Source of the DNA: Streptomyces luteolus
Lineage (GTDB): Bacteria; Actinomycetota; Actinomycetes; Streptomycetales; Streptomycetaceae
DNA length: 64,000 bases
Direction of reading: 5' to 3'
NCBI RefSeq assembly: GCF_029968015.1
Contig: NZ_JASCIS010000001.1
Coordinates: 1 to 64,000, forward strand
Shown: positions 50,984-59,775 of the stretch, in pieces
Layout of the letters: the number at the start of each line of letters is the position of its first letter
How positions within the stretch are numbered: position 1 is the first letter of the stretch
Position numbers and translations under genes: made by a program
The notes under the pieces: model-generated
Databases searched by the model: none
Told to the model about the DNA's origin: nothing
The model's input: the letters and a program-made list of their open reading frames with translations, nothing else

Positions 50984-52171
50984 TCACTGCTGCGGCAGCA
51001 GGTGCTTGAGCTCCTCCCCGTACGGGAACGACCCCGGCTCGTACGCGCACCAGGGGTCGGGGGCGAGGACGCGGCCCGTGAGGCCGTACGCACGTGAGCG
51101 CGAGCCCCCGCAGACCGTGCGGAACTCGCAGGCGCCGCACCTGCCCTCCAGGAGCGAGGGGTCGCGCAGCGTCGTGAAGAGGGCCGAGGTGCGGTAGATG
51201 TCGGGCAGCGAATGGTTGCGGACGTTGCCCGCGGACAGCGGCAGGAAACCGCTCGGGTGCACGTCCCCGGTGTGCGAGACGAAGACGAACCCGCGCCCCG
51301 AGCTCACGTCCAGGGGCGGGCGCCGCACCGCCCGGCGGGCGCCGTCGAACAGGCCGAGCTCCGCCGCCCGCCCCCGCAGCGCCGCGTACAGGGGTCCGGT
51401 CGCGGGGCGTTCCCCGTGCCGTTCCAGGACCGTGCGCTGGAGCACGATCCGGCGGAAGTGGTGGCCCTCGGTGGTCTTCGTGGCGAGCACGGCGCCCGTG
51501 TCGTACAGGAAGTGCAGGGCGTCCTCGACCTCCGTCGCGCTCAGCGAGCGGAGTTGCCCGCCGCGTCCGGTGGGCACGAGCACGAAACCGCTCCACAGCA
51601 TCGCGCCCTCGCGCCGCACGACGGCCGCCAGGTCGGCGAGGTCGTGCAGGCTGTGCCGGGTGACGGTGGTGTTGATCTGCACTTTGAGGCCGAGTTCACG
51701 GGCCGCGCGCCAGGCGTTGAGCGTCAGGTCGTACACGCCGGGCACACCCCGGAACGCGTCGTGGCGCTCGGCGGTCGAGCCGTCGAGGGAGAGCGACAGG
51801 GCGACGGCGCCCGCGTCCCGCACGCGCGCCAGGCTGTCCCGGGTCAGCGTCGGCGTGCCCGAGGGCGAGACCGCGACGCGCAGGCCGAGCGCCGTGCCGT
51901 ACGCGATCAGGTCGTCCAGGTCGGGGCGCTGGAACGGGTCGCCGCCGGTGATCACGAACAAGGGGTGCGGTGTGCCGAACGCCGCGATCTGGTCCATCAG
52001 CCGGCGGGCCTCCGCGCCGTTCAGCTCGTCCGGGTGGCGGCGCGGCTGTGCCTCGGCCCGGCAGTGCAGGCAGGCGAGGGGGCAGGCGCGCGTGGACTCC
52101 CAGATGACGAGGAACGGGCGCTCCCCGACGGCGTGCCGGGGCCGCCGCACCACCACGCGCGGGGCGTTCAC
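50984..52171 (-). CDS. Radical SAM/SPASM protein (TIGR04053-like) in the nar operon
   Basis: The product has 395 residues from GTG overlapping the narI stop. The radical SAM cluster motif CPLACLHC gives Cys30, Cys34, Cys37. FVITGGDPFQRPDL and LSLSLDGSTAERHD are the usual SAM-site strands. A C-terminal SPASM/twitch region has CGACEFRTVCGGSRSRAYG and a later Cys for extra clusters. Relatives include haem-pathway enzymes (NirJ, AhbC/D) and peptide-modifying enzymes. Location beside hemY and narGHJI favours a haem or cofactor role, but no peptide precursor or specific reaction can be read from sequence. Confidence 0.88.
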   Translation of the reverse strand: MNAPRVVVRRPRHAVGERPFLVIWESTRACPLACLHCRAEAQPRRHPDELNGAEARRLMDQIAAFGTPHPLFVITGGDPFQRPDLDDLIAYGTALGLRVAVSPSGTPTLTRDSLARVRDAGAVALSLSLDGSTAERHDAFRGVPGVYDLTLNAWRAARELGLKVQINTTVTRHSLHDLADLAAVVRREGAMLWSGFVLVPTGRGGQLRSLSATEVEDALHFLYDTGAVLATKTTEGHHFRRIVLQRTVLERHGERPATGPLYAALRGRAAELGLFDGARRAVRRPPLDVSSGRGFVFVSHTGDVHPSGFLPLSAGNVRNHSLPDIYRTSALFTTLRDPSLLEGRCGACEFRTVCGGSRSRAYGLTGRVLAPDPWCAYEPGSFPYGEELKHLLPQQ

Positions 52172-52893
52172 GACGCCCGCTCCCAGCCCCGCCGGGCCTT
52201 CCGCTGCTCCAGCTGGCCCGTGTCCCGTCCGCGGTACACCACGTACGGGCGGAACAGGTACGTCAGCGGGGCGCTGACCATGTGAACCAGGCGGGAGTAC
52301 GGGATCAGCGTGAACAGGGCCAGGCCGAACAGGACGTGCAGCTGGAAGGCGAGCGGGGCCCGGCCCATCAGGGCGTAGTCCGGCTGGAGTGTGAACAGGG
52401 AGCGGAACCAGAGGGAGACGCCGTCGCGGTAGTTGTAGTCGCCCATGGCGCCCGCGCTGTTGAGGACGGTGGCGAGGATGCCGAGGGCCATCGCGCCGAG
52501 CAGCACCGTGTACATCAGGTGGTCGCTGCGCAGCGTCGCCCGGCGCACCGCGCGGACCGTGAGGCGGCGGTGGACGAGGATGCCGATGCCGACGGCCGCG
52601 GCGACCCCCGCGACCGCGCCGGTGGAGACGGCGAGCAGGTGGTAGGTGTGGTCGTCGACACCCACCGCGTCCGTCCAGCTCTTCGGGATCAGCAGGCCCA
52701 CGACGTGCCCGAGCACCACGAAGGCCATGCCGAAGTGGAACAGCGGCGAGCCGATGCGCAGCAGCCGGGACTCGTGCACCTGCGAGGAGTGCGTGGTCCA
52801 GCCGAACCGGTCGTGCCGGGCCCGCCACACGAGCCCCGCGACGAGCAGGACGACGCTCGCGTACGGCAGGACGCCCCAGAGGATGAGGTCCAT
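52168..52893 (-). CDS. narI: Respiratory nitrate reductase gamma (cytochrome b) subunit
   Basis: The product has 241 residues with five transmembrane helices. Haem-ligand histidines are seen in FHFGMAFVVLGHVVGLLIP, DHTYHLLAV and QLHVLFGLALFTLIPYSRLVHM. It takes electrons from menaquinol and anchors NarGH on the inner face of the membrane. The start overlaps the narJ stop and the end overlaps the radical SAM start, each by 4 bp. Confidence 0.95.
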   Translation of the reverse strand: MDLILWGVLPYASVVLLVAGLVWRARHDRFGWTTHSSQVHESRLLRIGSPLFHFGMAFVVLGHVVGLLIPKSWTDAVGVDDHTYHLLAVSTGAVAGVAAAVGIGILVHRRLTVRAVRRATLRSDHLMYTVLLGAMALGILATVLNSAGAMGDYNYRDGVSLWFRSLFTLQPDYALMGRAPLAFQLHVLFGLALFTLIPYSRLVHMVSAPLTYLFRPYVVYRGRDTGQLEQRKARRGWERAS

Positions 52894-53528
52894 CAGGCGG
52901 CCGCCCTCGCGGGAGCCTTGGGCCAGGGCAGGTCGACGCCGGGGCCGAGCGGCTCCATGCCGACCGCCTCGCTCGGCGGGCCCGAGCGGGCGAGTGCCTT
53001 CGCCTCGGCCTTCGTCTGCGGCGAGGGGCCCGGCAGCGTGGCACAGACCGCCCGCAGCACGCGCGCGTACGGGGTGCCCGCCTCGGTCACGGCGAGCCGC
53101 AGCAGTTCGAGCCCGGCCCGGTGCTCCTGGAGGAGGCGGGTTCCGGCCTCCGGGTGCAGGGCGGCGAACTCCAGGGCCACGGGCAGGAAGTCGGGCAGTT
53201 CCTCGGAGCTGAACTCCAGGCCGAAGTCCCGGTAGATCCGCTTCAGCCGGACCAGGGACAGGCCCCGGTTGCGGGTGTCGCCGTCCGTCCACCAAGTCAG
53301 GTACAGGCAGCGGCGGTTACGGGTGTCGAAGGTGTCCGTGTAGTGCGCGGCCAGGTCGATTTCCGGCACCACGCGCGCGTGCCCGAGGAACTCCCGCAGC
53401 AGCGCGGCAGGCCGGGCCGCCGCACCGTCCAGGGCCTCGTCGAGTGCGTCGAGGTCCGCGTACAGGCGGGCGTCCGGGTACTGCAGGCAGCGGCCCGCGA
53501 CCAGCTGAACGACGGCGTCCGGGTTCAT
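52893..53528 (-). CDS. narJ: Nitrate reductase molybdenum cofactor assembly chaperone
   Basis: The product has 211 residues, helical, with the TorD/NarJ-type core: RCLQYPDARLYADL near the start and HYTDTFDTRNRRCLYLTWWTDGDTRNRG in the centre. A disordered Pro/Ala tail ends the protein. It binds apo-NarG and gates cofactor insertion; it is not part of the final enzyme. It overlaps narH and narI by 4 bp (ATGA). Confidence 0.95.
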   Translation of the reverse strand: MNPDAVVQLVAGRCLQYPDARLYADLDALDEALDGAAARPAALLREFLGHARVVPEIDLAAHYTDTFDTRNRRCLYLTWWTDGDTRNRGLSLVRLKRIYRDFGLEFSSEELPDFLPVALEFAALHPEAGTRLLQEHRAGLELLRLAVTEAGTPYARVLRAVCATLPGPSPQTKAEAKALARSGPPSEAVGMEPLGPGVDLPWPKAPARAAA

Positions 53529-55084
53529 GAACTCCTCCGGGTGGGGCTGAGGTTGAGCAGGACCGGGCTCTCGCCGAACGCCTCGGCGGAGACCGGGCAC
53601 GCGGCGGCGTCCGGGTCAAGCGGGTGCGCGTCGGCGAGGGCCTCGGCGTCCGCGCGCGCCGACGTCGGCACGACGTAGCGGTCCTCGTACTTGGCGATCG
53701 CGAGCAGCCGGAACAGGTCCTCCATCTCCGTGCCGGACAGGCCCACCGCGCGTGCGGCGGACTCGTCCCGCTCCTGGCCGAGGTTGACGCGCCGCATGTA
53801 GGCGCGCATCGCGGCCATCCGGCGCAGGACCGCGTCCACGGGGTACGTGTCCCCGGCGGTGAGCAGCTCCGCGAGGTACTCGACGGGGATGCGCAGCGCG
53901 TCGATCGCGCCGAACAGGTTGCCCGCGTCCTCCCCGTCCCGCCCGGCCGCGGCGACCGCGTCGACGACGGGGGAGAGCGGCGGCACGTACCAGACCATCG
54001 GCATCGTGCGGTACTCCGGATGCAGCGGGAGCGCCACCTGGTAGGTGCGGATCAGGTCGAAGACGGGGGAGCGGCGGGCCGCGTCCAGCCACTCGTCGGT
54101 GATGCCCGCGGCGCGCGCGGCGGCGGCCACGGCCGGGTCGTGCGGGTCGAGGAAGGCCTCCAACTGGGCCGGATACAGGTCGTGTTCGTCCTCGACGGCC
54201 GCCGCCTCGCCGACCTTGTCGGCGTCGTACAGCATCACCCCGAGGTAGCGCATCCGCCCCACGCAGGTCTCCGAGCACACCGTGGGCAGGCCCACCTCCA
54301 CGCGCGGGAAGCAGAACGTGCACTTCTCTGCCTTGCCGGTGGCGTGGTTGAAGTACACCTTCTTGTACGGGCAGCTGCTGACGCACATCCGCCAGCCGCG
54401 GCACTGCTCCTGGTCGACCAGGACGATGCCGTCCTCGGCGCGCTTGTACATGGCCCCGGAGGGACAGGCCGCGACGCACGCCGGGTTGAGGCAGTGCTCG
54501 CAGACCCGCGGCAGATAGAACAGGAAGCTCTGCTCGAACTCCATCCGGATCCGCTCGCCGACCTCGTCGCGGATCTTCTCCACGAGCGGGTCCTTGACGG
54601 CGTGCTCGGGCGCACCGCCCAGGTTGTCGTCCCAGTTGGGGCCCCACTCGATCGTGTCGATCGCCTCACCGGTGATCTGGTTCACCGGCCGCGCGACCGG
54701 CAGGTCGTCACCGGCCGGGGCGTCGGTGAGGTTCCGGTACTCGTACGTCCAGGGCTGGTAGTAGTCGTCGATCCCGGGCAGTTCGGGGTTGGCGAAGAGG
54801 TGGCCGAGGCGCTTGAGACGGCTGCCGGCGCGCAGCCGGAGCCGGCCGGAGCGGGTGCGCTCCCAGCCGCCCTTCCACTTCTCCTGGTCCTCCCAGCGGC
54901 GCGGATAGCCCTGGCCCGGGAGGGTCTCGACGTTGTTGAACCAGACGTACTCGGTGCCCTTGCGGTTGGTCCACGCCTGCTTGCAGGTGACGGAGCAGGT
55001 GTGGCAGCCGATGCACTTGTCGAGGTTCATGACCATGGCGACCTGTGCCATGACGCGTCCGATTCTGGCTTCGCCTGGGGGCAT
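53525..55084 (-). CDS. narH: Respiratory nitrate reductase beta (iron-sulfur) subunit
   Basis: The product has 519 residues. Four cysteine groups bind three [4Fe-4S] and one [3Fe-4S] cluster: CIGCHTCSVTC, CEHCLNPACVAAC, CRGWRMCVSSC and CTFC...CSETC. The Trp in CRGWRMC, replacing a Cys, creates the [3Fe-4S] site as in other NarH. Start 55084 lies 1 bp after the narG stop; an internal ATG 55051 (MAQVAMVMNLDKC) is equally plausible. It passes electrons from NarI to NarG. Confidence 0.96.
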   Translation of the reverse strand: MPPGEARIGRVMAQVAMVMNLDKCIGCHTCSVTCKQAWTNRKGTEYVWFNNVETLPGQGYPRRWEDQEKWKGGWERTRSGRLRLRAGSRLKRLGHLFANPELPGIDDYYQPWTYEYRNLTDAPAGDDLPVARPVNQITGEAIDTIEWGPNWDDNLGGAPEHAVKDPLVEKIRDEVGERIRMEFEQSFLFYLPRVCEHCLNPACVAACPSGAMYKRAEDGIVLVDQEQCRGWRMCVSSCPYKKVYFNHATGKAEKCTFCFPRVEVGLPTVCSETCVGRMRYLGVMLYDADKVGEAAAVEDEHDLYPAQLEAFLDPHDPAVAAAARAAGITDEWLDAARRSPVFDLIRTYQVALPLHPEYRTMPMVWYVPPLSPVVDAVAAAGRDGEDAGNLFGAIDALRIPVEYLAELLTAGDTYPVDAVLRRMAAMRAYMRRVNLGQERDESAARAVGLSGTEMEDLFRLLAIAKYEDRYVVPTSARADAEALADAHPLDPDAAACPVSAEAFGESPVLLNLSPTRRSS

Positions 55085-55085
55085 G

Positions 55086-58000
55086 TCAGTACCGCACTTC
55101 CTGGTCGCGGCGGCGGATGACCGTGACCTCGTCGCGCTGGTTGCCCGTCGGGCCCAGATAGTTGAAGGCCCAGGTCAACTGGGCGTATCCGCCGATGAGA
55201 TGGGTGGGTTTGAGCATCACGCGGGTCAGCGAGTTGTGGATGCCGCCGCGGCGCCCGGTCCGCTGCGTCTTCGGGACGCCGACGGTGCGCTCCTGCGCGT
55301 GGTTCATGTAGACGGTGCCGGGCGGCATCTTGTGGGAGACGATCGCGCGGGCCGTGACGACGCCGTTGCGGTTGACGGCCTCGATCCAGTCGTTGTCCCG
55401 GACCCCGATGGCCTCGGCGTCCTGCGGTGACATCCACACGGTCTGCCCGCCCCGGCCGAGCGTCATCATGTACAGGTTGTCCTGGTACTGGGAGTGGATC
55501 GCCCACTTGTTGTGCGGGGTGAGGTAGCGCACGGCGACGGTCTTCTCGTCCACCCGCCCCAACTGGGGCTCCCCGTACAGCCGGTGCATGTCAAGGGGCG
55601 GCTTGTAGACCGGCAGGGCCTCGCCGACCTCGTGGATCCAGTCGTGGTCGAGGAAGAAGTGCTGGCGTCCGGTGAGCGTGTGCCAGGGCTTCAGGTGCTC
55701 GGTGTTGACCGTGAACGCGGTGTAGCGGCGGCCTCCGGCCTCGCTGCCGGACCACTCCGGCGACGTGATCACCGGTGCGGGCCTGGCCTGCGTGTCAGCG
55801 AACGAGATCCGCCTGCCCTCCGCCTCGGCGGCCAGATGCGCCATCTCCGTGCCGACCTGCCGCTCAAGAGTGTGGAAACCCTGCGTCGCGAGGCGCCCGT
55901 TGGAGGTGCCGGAGAGCCGCAGGATCGTCTCGCAGGCGCGCTGCGCGGTGTCCAGGCGGGGCCGTCCGGCCGCCACTCCCTCCCGTACCGTCCCGTTCTT
56001 CGCCTTCAGATAGGCGACCTCCTCGCCGACCTCGTAGGTGATCGCCTTCGTGGTCACGCCGAGGGTGTCGACGAGCGGGCCGAGCGCGGCGAACTTCTCG
56101 CCCACGGCGCCGTAGTCCCGCTCCACGACCGCGAGGTTGTACATGGTCCGGCCGGGCACCGGCGCGCACTCGCCCTTCGACCAGTCGAGCGCGACCCCGC
56201 CGGGCTGGGCCATCTCGCCACCCGGGGTGTCGTGCTGCAGCGCGGTCGCGACGAGGTCGCGGCGTACGCCCAGGTGCTCCGCGGCGAGCTCGCCGAAGCG
56301 CCGGGCTATCGCGTGGAACGCGTCGTAGTCGGAGCGGGCCTGCCAGGGCGGGTCGACGGCCGGTGTGAAGGCGTGCAGGAACGGGTGCATGTCGGTGGAC
56401 GACAGGTCGTGCTTCTCGTACCAGGTCGCCGCGGGCAGCACGACATCGCTGAGCAGCGTCGTCGAGGTCATCCGGAAGTCCAGGGCGAGCAGCAGGTCGA
56501 GCTTGCCCTCCACGTCCTCGGCGCGCCATGTCACATCGCGCGGCGTGCAGCGCGGCCCGTCCTCGGGCAGGTTGGAGTGCGTGCCGAGCAGGTGCTTCAG
56601 GAAGTACTCGTTGCCCTTGGAGCTGGATCCGAGGAGGTTGGCCCGCCAGACGTTGAGCACGCGCGGCCAGTTCTCCGGCGCGTCCGGGTCCTCGCCCGCG
56701 AAGCCGAGTTCGCCGTCCTTGAGCATCTGGACGGTGTGCGCGACCGGGTCCTCGTGCGCGCCGAGCTCCAGCGGATTGCGGTCGAACGTCGGGTACGAGG
56801 GCATCCACCCCATGCGCGCGGCCGCGGCCAGGCAGTCGGCGCCGGTCATGCCGGTGAAGCGGCCCTCGGCGAGCGGGGAGGCGAGCGCGTCGGCGGGCAG
56901 CGTGTCGTAGCGCCACTGGCCGGTGTGCAGGTAGAACCAGCCCGCGCCGATCATGTGCCGGGGCGGGCGCGACCAGTCGCTCGCGCTCGCCAGGGTGGCC
57001 CAGCCGGTCACCGGGCGGCACTTCTCCTGGCCGACGTAGTGGCCCCAGCCGCCGCCGTTGCGGCCCTGGCAGCCGGTGAGGGTGAGCAGGGCGAGGAACG
57101 CGCGGTAGGTGGTCTCGGAGTGGAACCAGTGGTTGGTCCCGGCGCCCATCAGGATCATGCAGCGGCCCTGTGACTCCTCGGCGGTCCGGGCGAACTCCTG
57201 TGCCACACGGGTCACTTGGGCCGTGGGAACGGAGGTGAGGGCCTCCTGCCAGGCCGGGGTGCCGGGCGTCGAGGCGTCCTCGTACGAGGACGGCCAGTCG
57301 CCGGGCAGGCCGTCGCGGGCCACGCCGTACTGGGCGAGCAGCAGGTCGAAGACCGTGGTGACGAGCCGGTCGCCGACCCGGCGGACGGGCACTCCCCGGC
57401 GTACGACGCCCTCCTCGTCGAAGCGGGGCAGAGCGACCGTCACCGTGTCGTCGGCGTGGTCGAGGAGGCTGAGCCGGGGCACGGTGCCGCCGAGGTCGAG
57501 GTTCCACTCGGGGGTCTCGTTCTTGCCCCAGCGGTGGCCGAGGGTGCCGTTCGGGACGGTGAGTTCACCGCTCTCGTCGTCCACGAGCACGGTCTTCCAC
57601 GCGGCGTTCTCGGTCTGCTGCCCGAGGTCCTCGGCGGTGAGGAACTTGCCGGGCACGAGGCCCTGTTCGCTTTCGGCGAGGCCGACCAGGAAAGGCAGAT
57701 CCGTGTACTGCCGTACGTAATTCTCGAAGAACTCCGTCTTCTTCTCGACGAAGAACTCCTTGAGGATCACGTGCCCCATCGAGAGGGCGAGCGCGCCGTC
57801 CGTGCCGGGGTGCGGATGCATCCACTCGTCGGCGAACTTCGTGTTGTCCGCGAAGTCCGGTGAAACGGTGACGACTTTCTGGCCGCGATACCGTGCCTCC
57901 GTCATCCAGTGCGCGTCCGGCGTGCGCGTGACGGGCACGTTGGAGCCCCACATCATCAGATACGCGGCGTCCCACCAGTCCCCGGACTCCGGTACGTCGG

Positions 58001-58745
58001 TCTGGTCGCCGAAGACCTGCGGCGAGGCCACGGGGAGGTCCGCGTACCAGTCGTAGAACGACAGCATCGGCGCGCCGATCAGCGAGTGGAAGCGGGCGCC
58101 CGCCGCGTGCGAGGCCATCGACATCGCGGGGATCGGCGAGAACCCGGCGACGCGGTCCGGGCCGTGCTCCTTGATGGTGTGCACATGCGCCGCGGCGGCG
58201 ATCTCCACGGCCTCGTCCCAGCTCGCCCTGACCAACCCGCCCTTGCCGCGCGCCCGTTGGTAGCGGCGCCGCCGCTCGGGGTCCCGCTGGATGTCCGCCC
58301 AGGCGAGCACCGGGTCCTTCAGGCGGCGCTTCGCCTCCCGGTACATCTCCAGGAGCACGCCGCGCACGTGCGGATGGCGCACACGCGTCGGCGAGTACGT
58401 GTACCAGGAGAACGCGGCGCCGCGCGGGCAGCCGCGCGGCTCGTACTCGGGACGGTCAGGACCCACCGACGGATAGTCCGTGGCCTGCGTCTCCCAGGTG
58501 ATGACGCCGTCCTTGACGTACACCTTCCAACGGCAGGAACCCGTGCAGTTCACGCCGTGCGTGGAGTGCACGACCTTGTCGTGGCTCCACCGGTCCCGGT
58601 AGAAGGCCTCGCCCGCGCGCCCGCCGGTGTGGTGCACCGTGCGCAGGTCCCCGGAGACCTCGGCCCGCCGGAAGAAGCTGCCCGCCCTGACCAGCCGTTC
58701 CGCAGCGCCCTGCTCCTGCTCCGGCGGCGACTTCTGCTGCTGCAA
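55086..58745 (-). CDS. narG: Respiratory nitrate reductase alpha (catalytic) subunit
   Basis: The product has 1219 residues, normal for membrane-bound NarG. The FS0 cluster ligands are His63, Cys67, Cys71 and Cys106 (H-x3-C-x3-C-x34-C). The molybdenum ligand Asp232 stands in LSFYDWYADLP, followed by FGDQTDVPESGDWW and WGSNVPVTRTPDAHW. It uses bis-MGD to reduce nitrate to nitrite on the cytoplasmic side. No twin-arginine export signal is seen. No nitrate transporter gene is nearby, so nitrate must enter by a carrier encoded elsewhere. Confidence 0.97.
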   Translation of the reverse strand: MQQQKSPPEQEQGAAERLVRAGSFFRRAEVSGDLRTVHHTGGRAGEAFYRDRWSHDKVVHSTHGVNCTGSCRWKVYVKDGVITWETQATDYPSVGPDRPEYEPRGCPRGAAFSWYTYSPTRVRHPHVRGVLLEMYREAKRRLKDPVLAWADIQRDPERRRRYQRARGKGGLVRASWDEAVEIAAAAHVHTIKEHGPDRVAGFSPIPAMSMASHAAGARFHSLIGAPMLSFYDWYADLPVASPQVFGDQTDVPESGDWWDAAYLMMWGSNVPVTRTPDAHWMTEARYRGQKVVTVSPDFADNTKFADEWMHPHPGTDGALALSMGHVILKEFFVEKKTEFFENYVRQYTDLPFLVGLAESEQGLVPGKFLTAEDLGQQTENAAWKTVLVDDESGELTVPNGTLGHRWGKNETPEWNLDLGGTVPRLSLLDHADDTVTVALPRFDEEGVVRRGVPVRRVGDRLVTTVFDLLLAQYGVARDGLPGDWPSSYEDASTPGTPAWQEALTSVPTAQVTRVAQEFARTAEESQGRCMILMGAGTNHWFHSETTYRAFLALLTLTGCQGRNGGGWGHYVGQEKCRPVTGWATLASASDWSRPPRHMIGAGWFYLHTGQWRYDTLPADALASPLAEGRFTGMTGADCLAAAARMGWMPSYPTFDRNPLELGAHEDPVAHTVQMLKDGELGFAGEDPDAPENWPRVLNVWRANLLGSSSKGNEYFLKHLLGTHSNLPEDGPRCTPRDVTWRAEDVEGKLDLLLALDFRMTSTTLLSDVVLPAATWYEKHDLSSTDMHPFLHAFTPAVDPPWQARSDYDAFHAIARRFGELAAEHLGVRRDLVATALQHDTPGGEMAQPGGVALDWSKGECAPVPGRTMYNLAVVERDYGAVGEKFAALGPLVDTLGVTTKAITYEVGEEVAYLKAKNGTVREGVAAGRPRLDTAQRACETILRLSGTSNGRLATQGFHTLERQVGTEMAHLAAEAEGRRISFADTQARPAPVITSPEWSGSEAGGRRYTAFTVNTEHLKPWHTLTGRQHFFLDHDWIHEVGEALPVYKPPLDMHRLYGEPQLGRVDEKTVAVRYLTPHNKWAIHSQYQDNLYMMTLGRGGQTVWMSPQDAEAIGVRDNDWIEAVNRNGVVTARAIVSHKMPPGTVYMNHAQERTVGVPKTQRTGRRGGIHNSLTRVMLKPTHLIGGYAQLTWAFNYLGPTGNQRDEVTVIRRRDQEVRY

Positions 58746-58767
58746 CGCGACCTCCCGGCCGTACGGA

Positions 58768-58809
58768 ATTCGTCCTGTTCCCGACCCTAGGGGCGCCCAC
58801 AGGACGAAT
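58768..58809. promoter_or_regulatory. Inverted repeat in the narG / ywiC-like divergent promoter
   Basis: ATTCGTCCTGT (58768-58778) and ACAGGACGAAT (58799-58809) are perfect 11-bp arms, 20 bp apart (about two helical turns on centres), starting 22 bp upstream of narG. This is a good candidate operator. Confidence 0.55.
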
Positions 58810-58831
58810 CCGACGACAATGGTCCCGGTCG

Positions 58832-58851
58832 TACGGGACCTCGTTCCCGAA
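58832..58851. promoter_or_regulatory. DevR/OsdR-like box upstream of narG
   Basis: TACGGGACCTCGTTCCCGAA resembles the DevR/OsdR consensus (GGGAC-N4-GTCCC with flanking SAA): the right spacing, full left half, right half with one change and GAA flank. The overlapping GGTCCCG...CGGGACC dyad at 58821-58840 adds symmetry. These regulators control dormancy and nitrate-reductase genes in actinobacteria. Confidence 0.4.
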
Positions 58852-58983
58852 TTTCGGGGGCTCGCTGATGCGATGCTTGAAGGCGGGTCAAGTGGCGGTA
58901 AAGGGAAGGGAATTCCGGGAGTGGCAGAAAGGGGGAGTGCCGCCGGGAGGAGTGACCGAAAGGGCAGCGGGAAGGGCGGCGGA

Positions 58984-59733
58984 ATGGGCCGCGGGAAGGG
59001 CAGGCGGAAGAGTGTCTGGCTGCCTGATCAGCACGGCGCCTGGGCGATGCTCGCCGTCCCCTTCCTCGCGGGCACCTTCCTGGGCACTCCGCGCCCGGCC
59101 CACCTGCCGCTGTTCGCGGCCTGGCTGCTCGGCTACGCCGCGGTGCACCACGCCCAGCAGTGGCTGCGTCTGCGCCGCGCGTCCCGCAACCCGCGGGCGC
59201 CGCGCCGCCACGTCCGCCCCGCCCTCGTCTTCGGTACGGCCTGCGCCGTGCTCGGTGTGCCGCTGGCCCTCGCCTACCCGTGGCTGCTGCTCGCGGCGGC
59301 CTGCGCGGCCCCGATCGTCGCCGTCAACACCCTCTACGCCCGGCGTAACCGGGAACGCGCCCTCCTCAACGGCCTGGCCGCCGTGGTCCCGGCCTGCGGC
59401 ATGCTCCTCGTCGCCCACCGCCTTGGGGAGGGCGGTTGGGGTGCCGCCGGGCCGGCGCTCGCGTGCCTGCTCTACTTCGCCGGGACCGTGCCGTACGTGA
59501 AGACGATGATCAGGGAGCGCAACTCGCGGGCGTACTACCGGGGTTCGGTCGCGTACCACGCCGTGGCGGTGGGCGCCGCGGCGCTGCTGAGCCCCTGGCT
59601 CGCCGTCCCCTTCGCGGGCTACCTCGCGCGGGCCGTGCTGCTGCCGGGACGCGGGCTGAAGCCGGCGGTCGTGGGGGCCGTGGAGGTGGTGGGGTCGCTG
59701 ATGCTCCTCACCGCGCTGCTGCTGGTGTACTGA
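58984..59733 (+). CDS. ywiC: YwiC-like membrane protein
   Basis: The product has 249 residues from ATG 58984; starts further upstream would add a Gly/Lys/Arg-rich leader. The family opening WLPDQHGAWAMLAVPFLAG is clear, followed by seven or so transmembrane helices and the loop FAGTVPYVKTMIRERNSRAYYRGSVAYH. ywiC lies beside fnr and narGHJI in Bacillus subtilis; finding it divergent from narG here supports a conserved link with nitrate respiration. Biochemical role unknown. Its 3' end is duplicated (see repeat at 59,721). Confidence 0.85.
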   Translation: MGRGKGRRKSVWLPDQHGAWAMLAVPFLAGTFLGTPRPAHLPLFAAWLLGYAAVHHAQQWLRLRRASRNPRAPRRHVRPALVFGTACAVLGVPLALAYPWLLLAAACAAPIVAVNTLYARRNRERALLNGLAAVVPACGMLLVAHRLGEGGWGAAGPALACLLYFAGTVPYVKTMIRERNSRAYYRGSVAYHAVAVGAAALLSPWLAVPFAGYLARAVLLPGRGLKPAVVGAVEVVGSLMLLTALLLVY

Positions 59734-59757
59734 ACCGCACTGCCGCTGGTGTACTGA
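59721..59757. repeat. Duplicated 3' end of the ywiC-like gene
   Basis: GCTGGTGTACTGA occurs at 59721-59733, ending in the real stop codon, and again at 59745-59757, period 24 bp. Confidence 0.85.
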
Positions 59758-59775
59758 GCGGCCACTGAGACGGCC

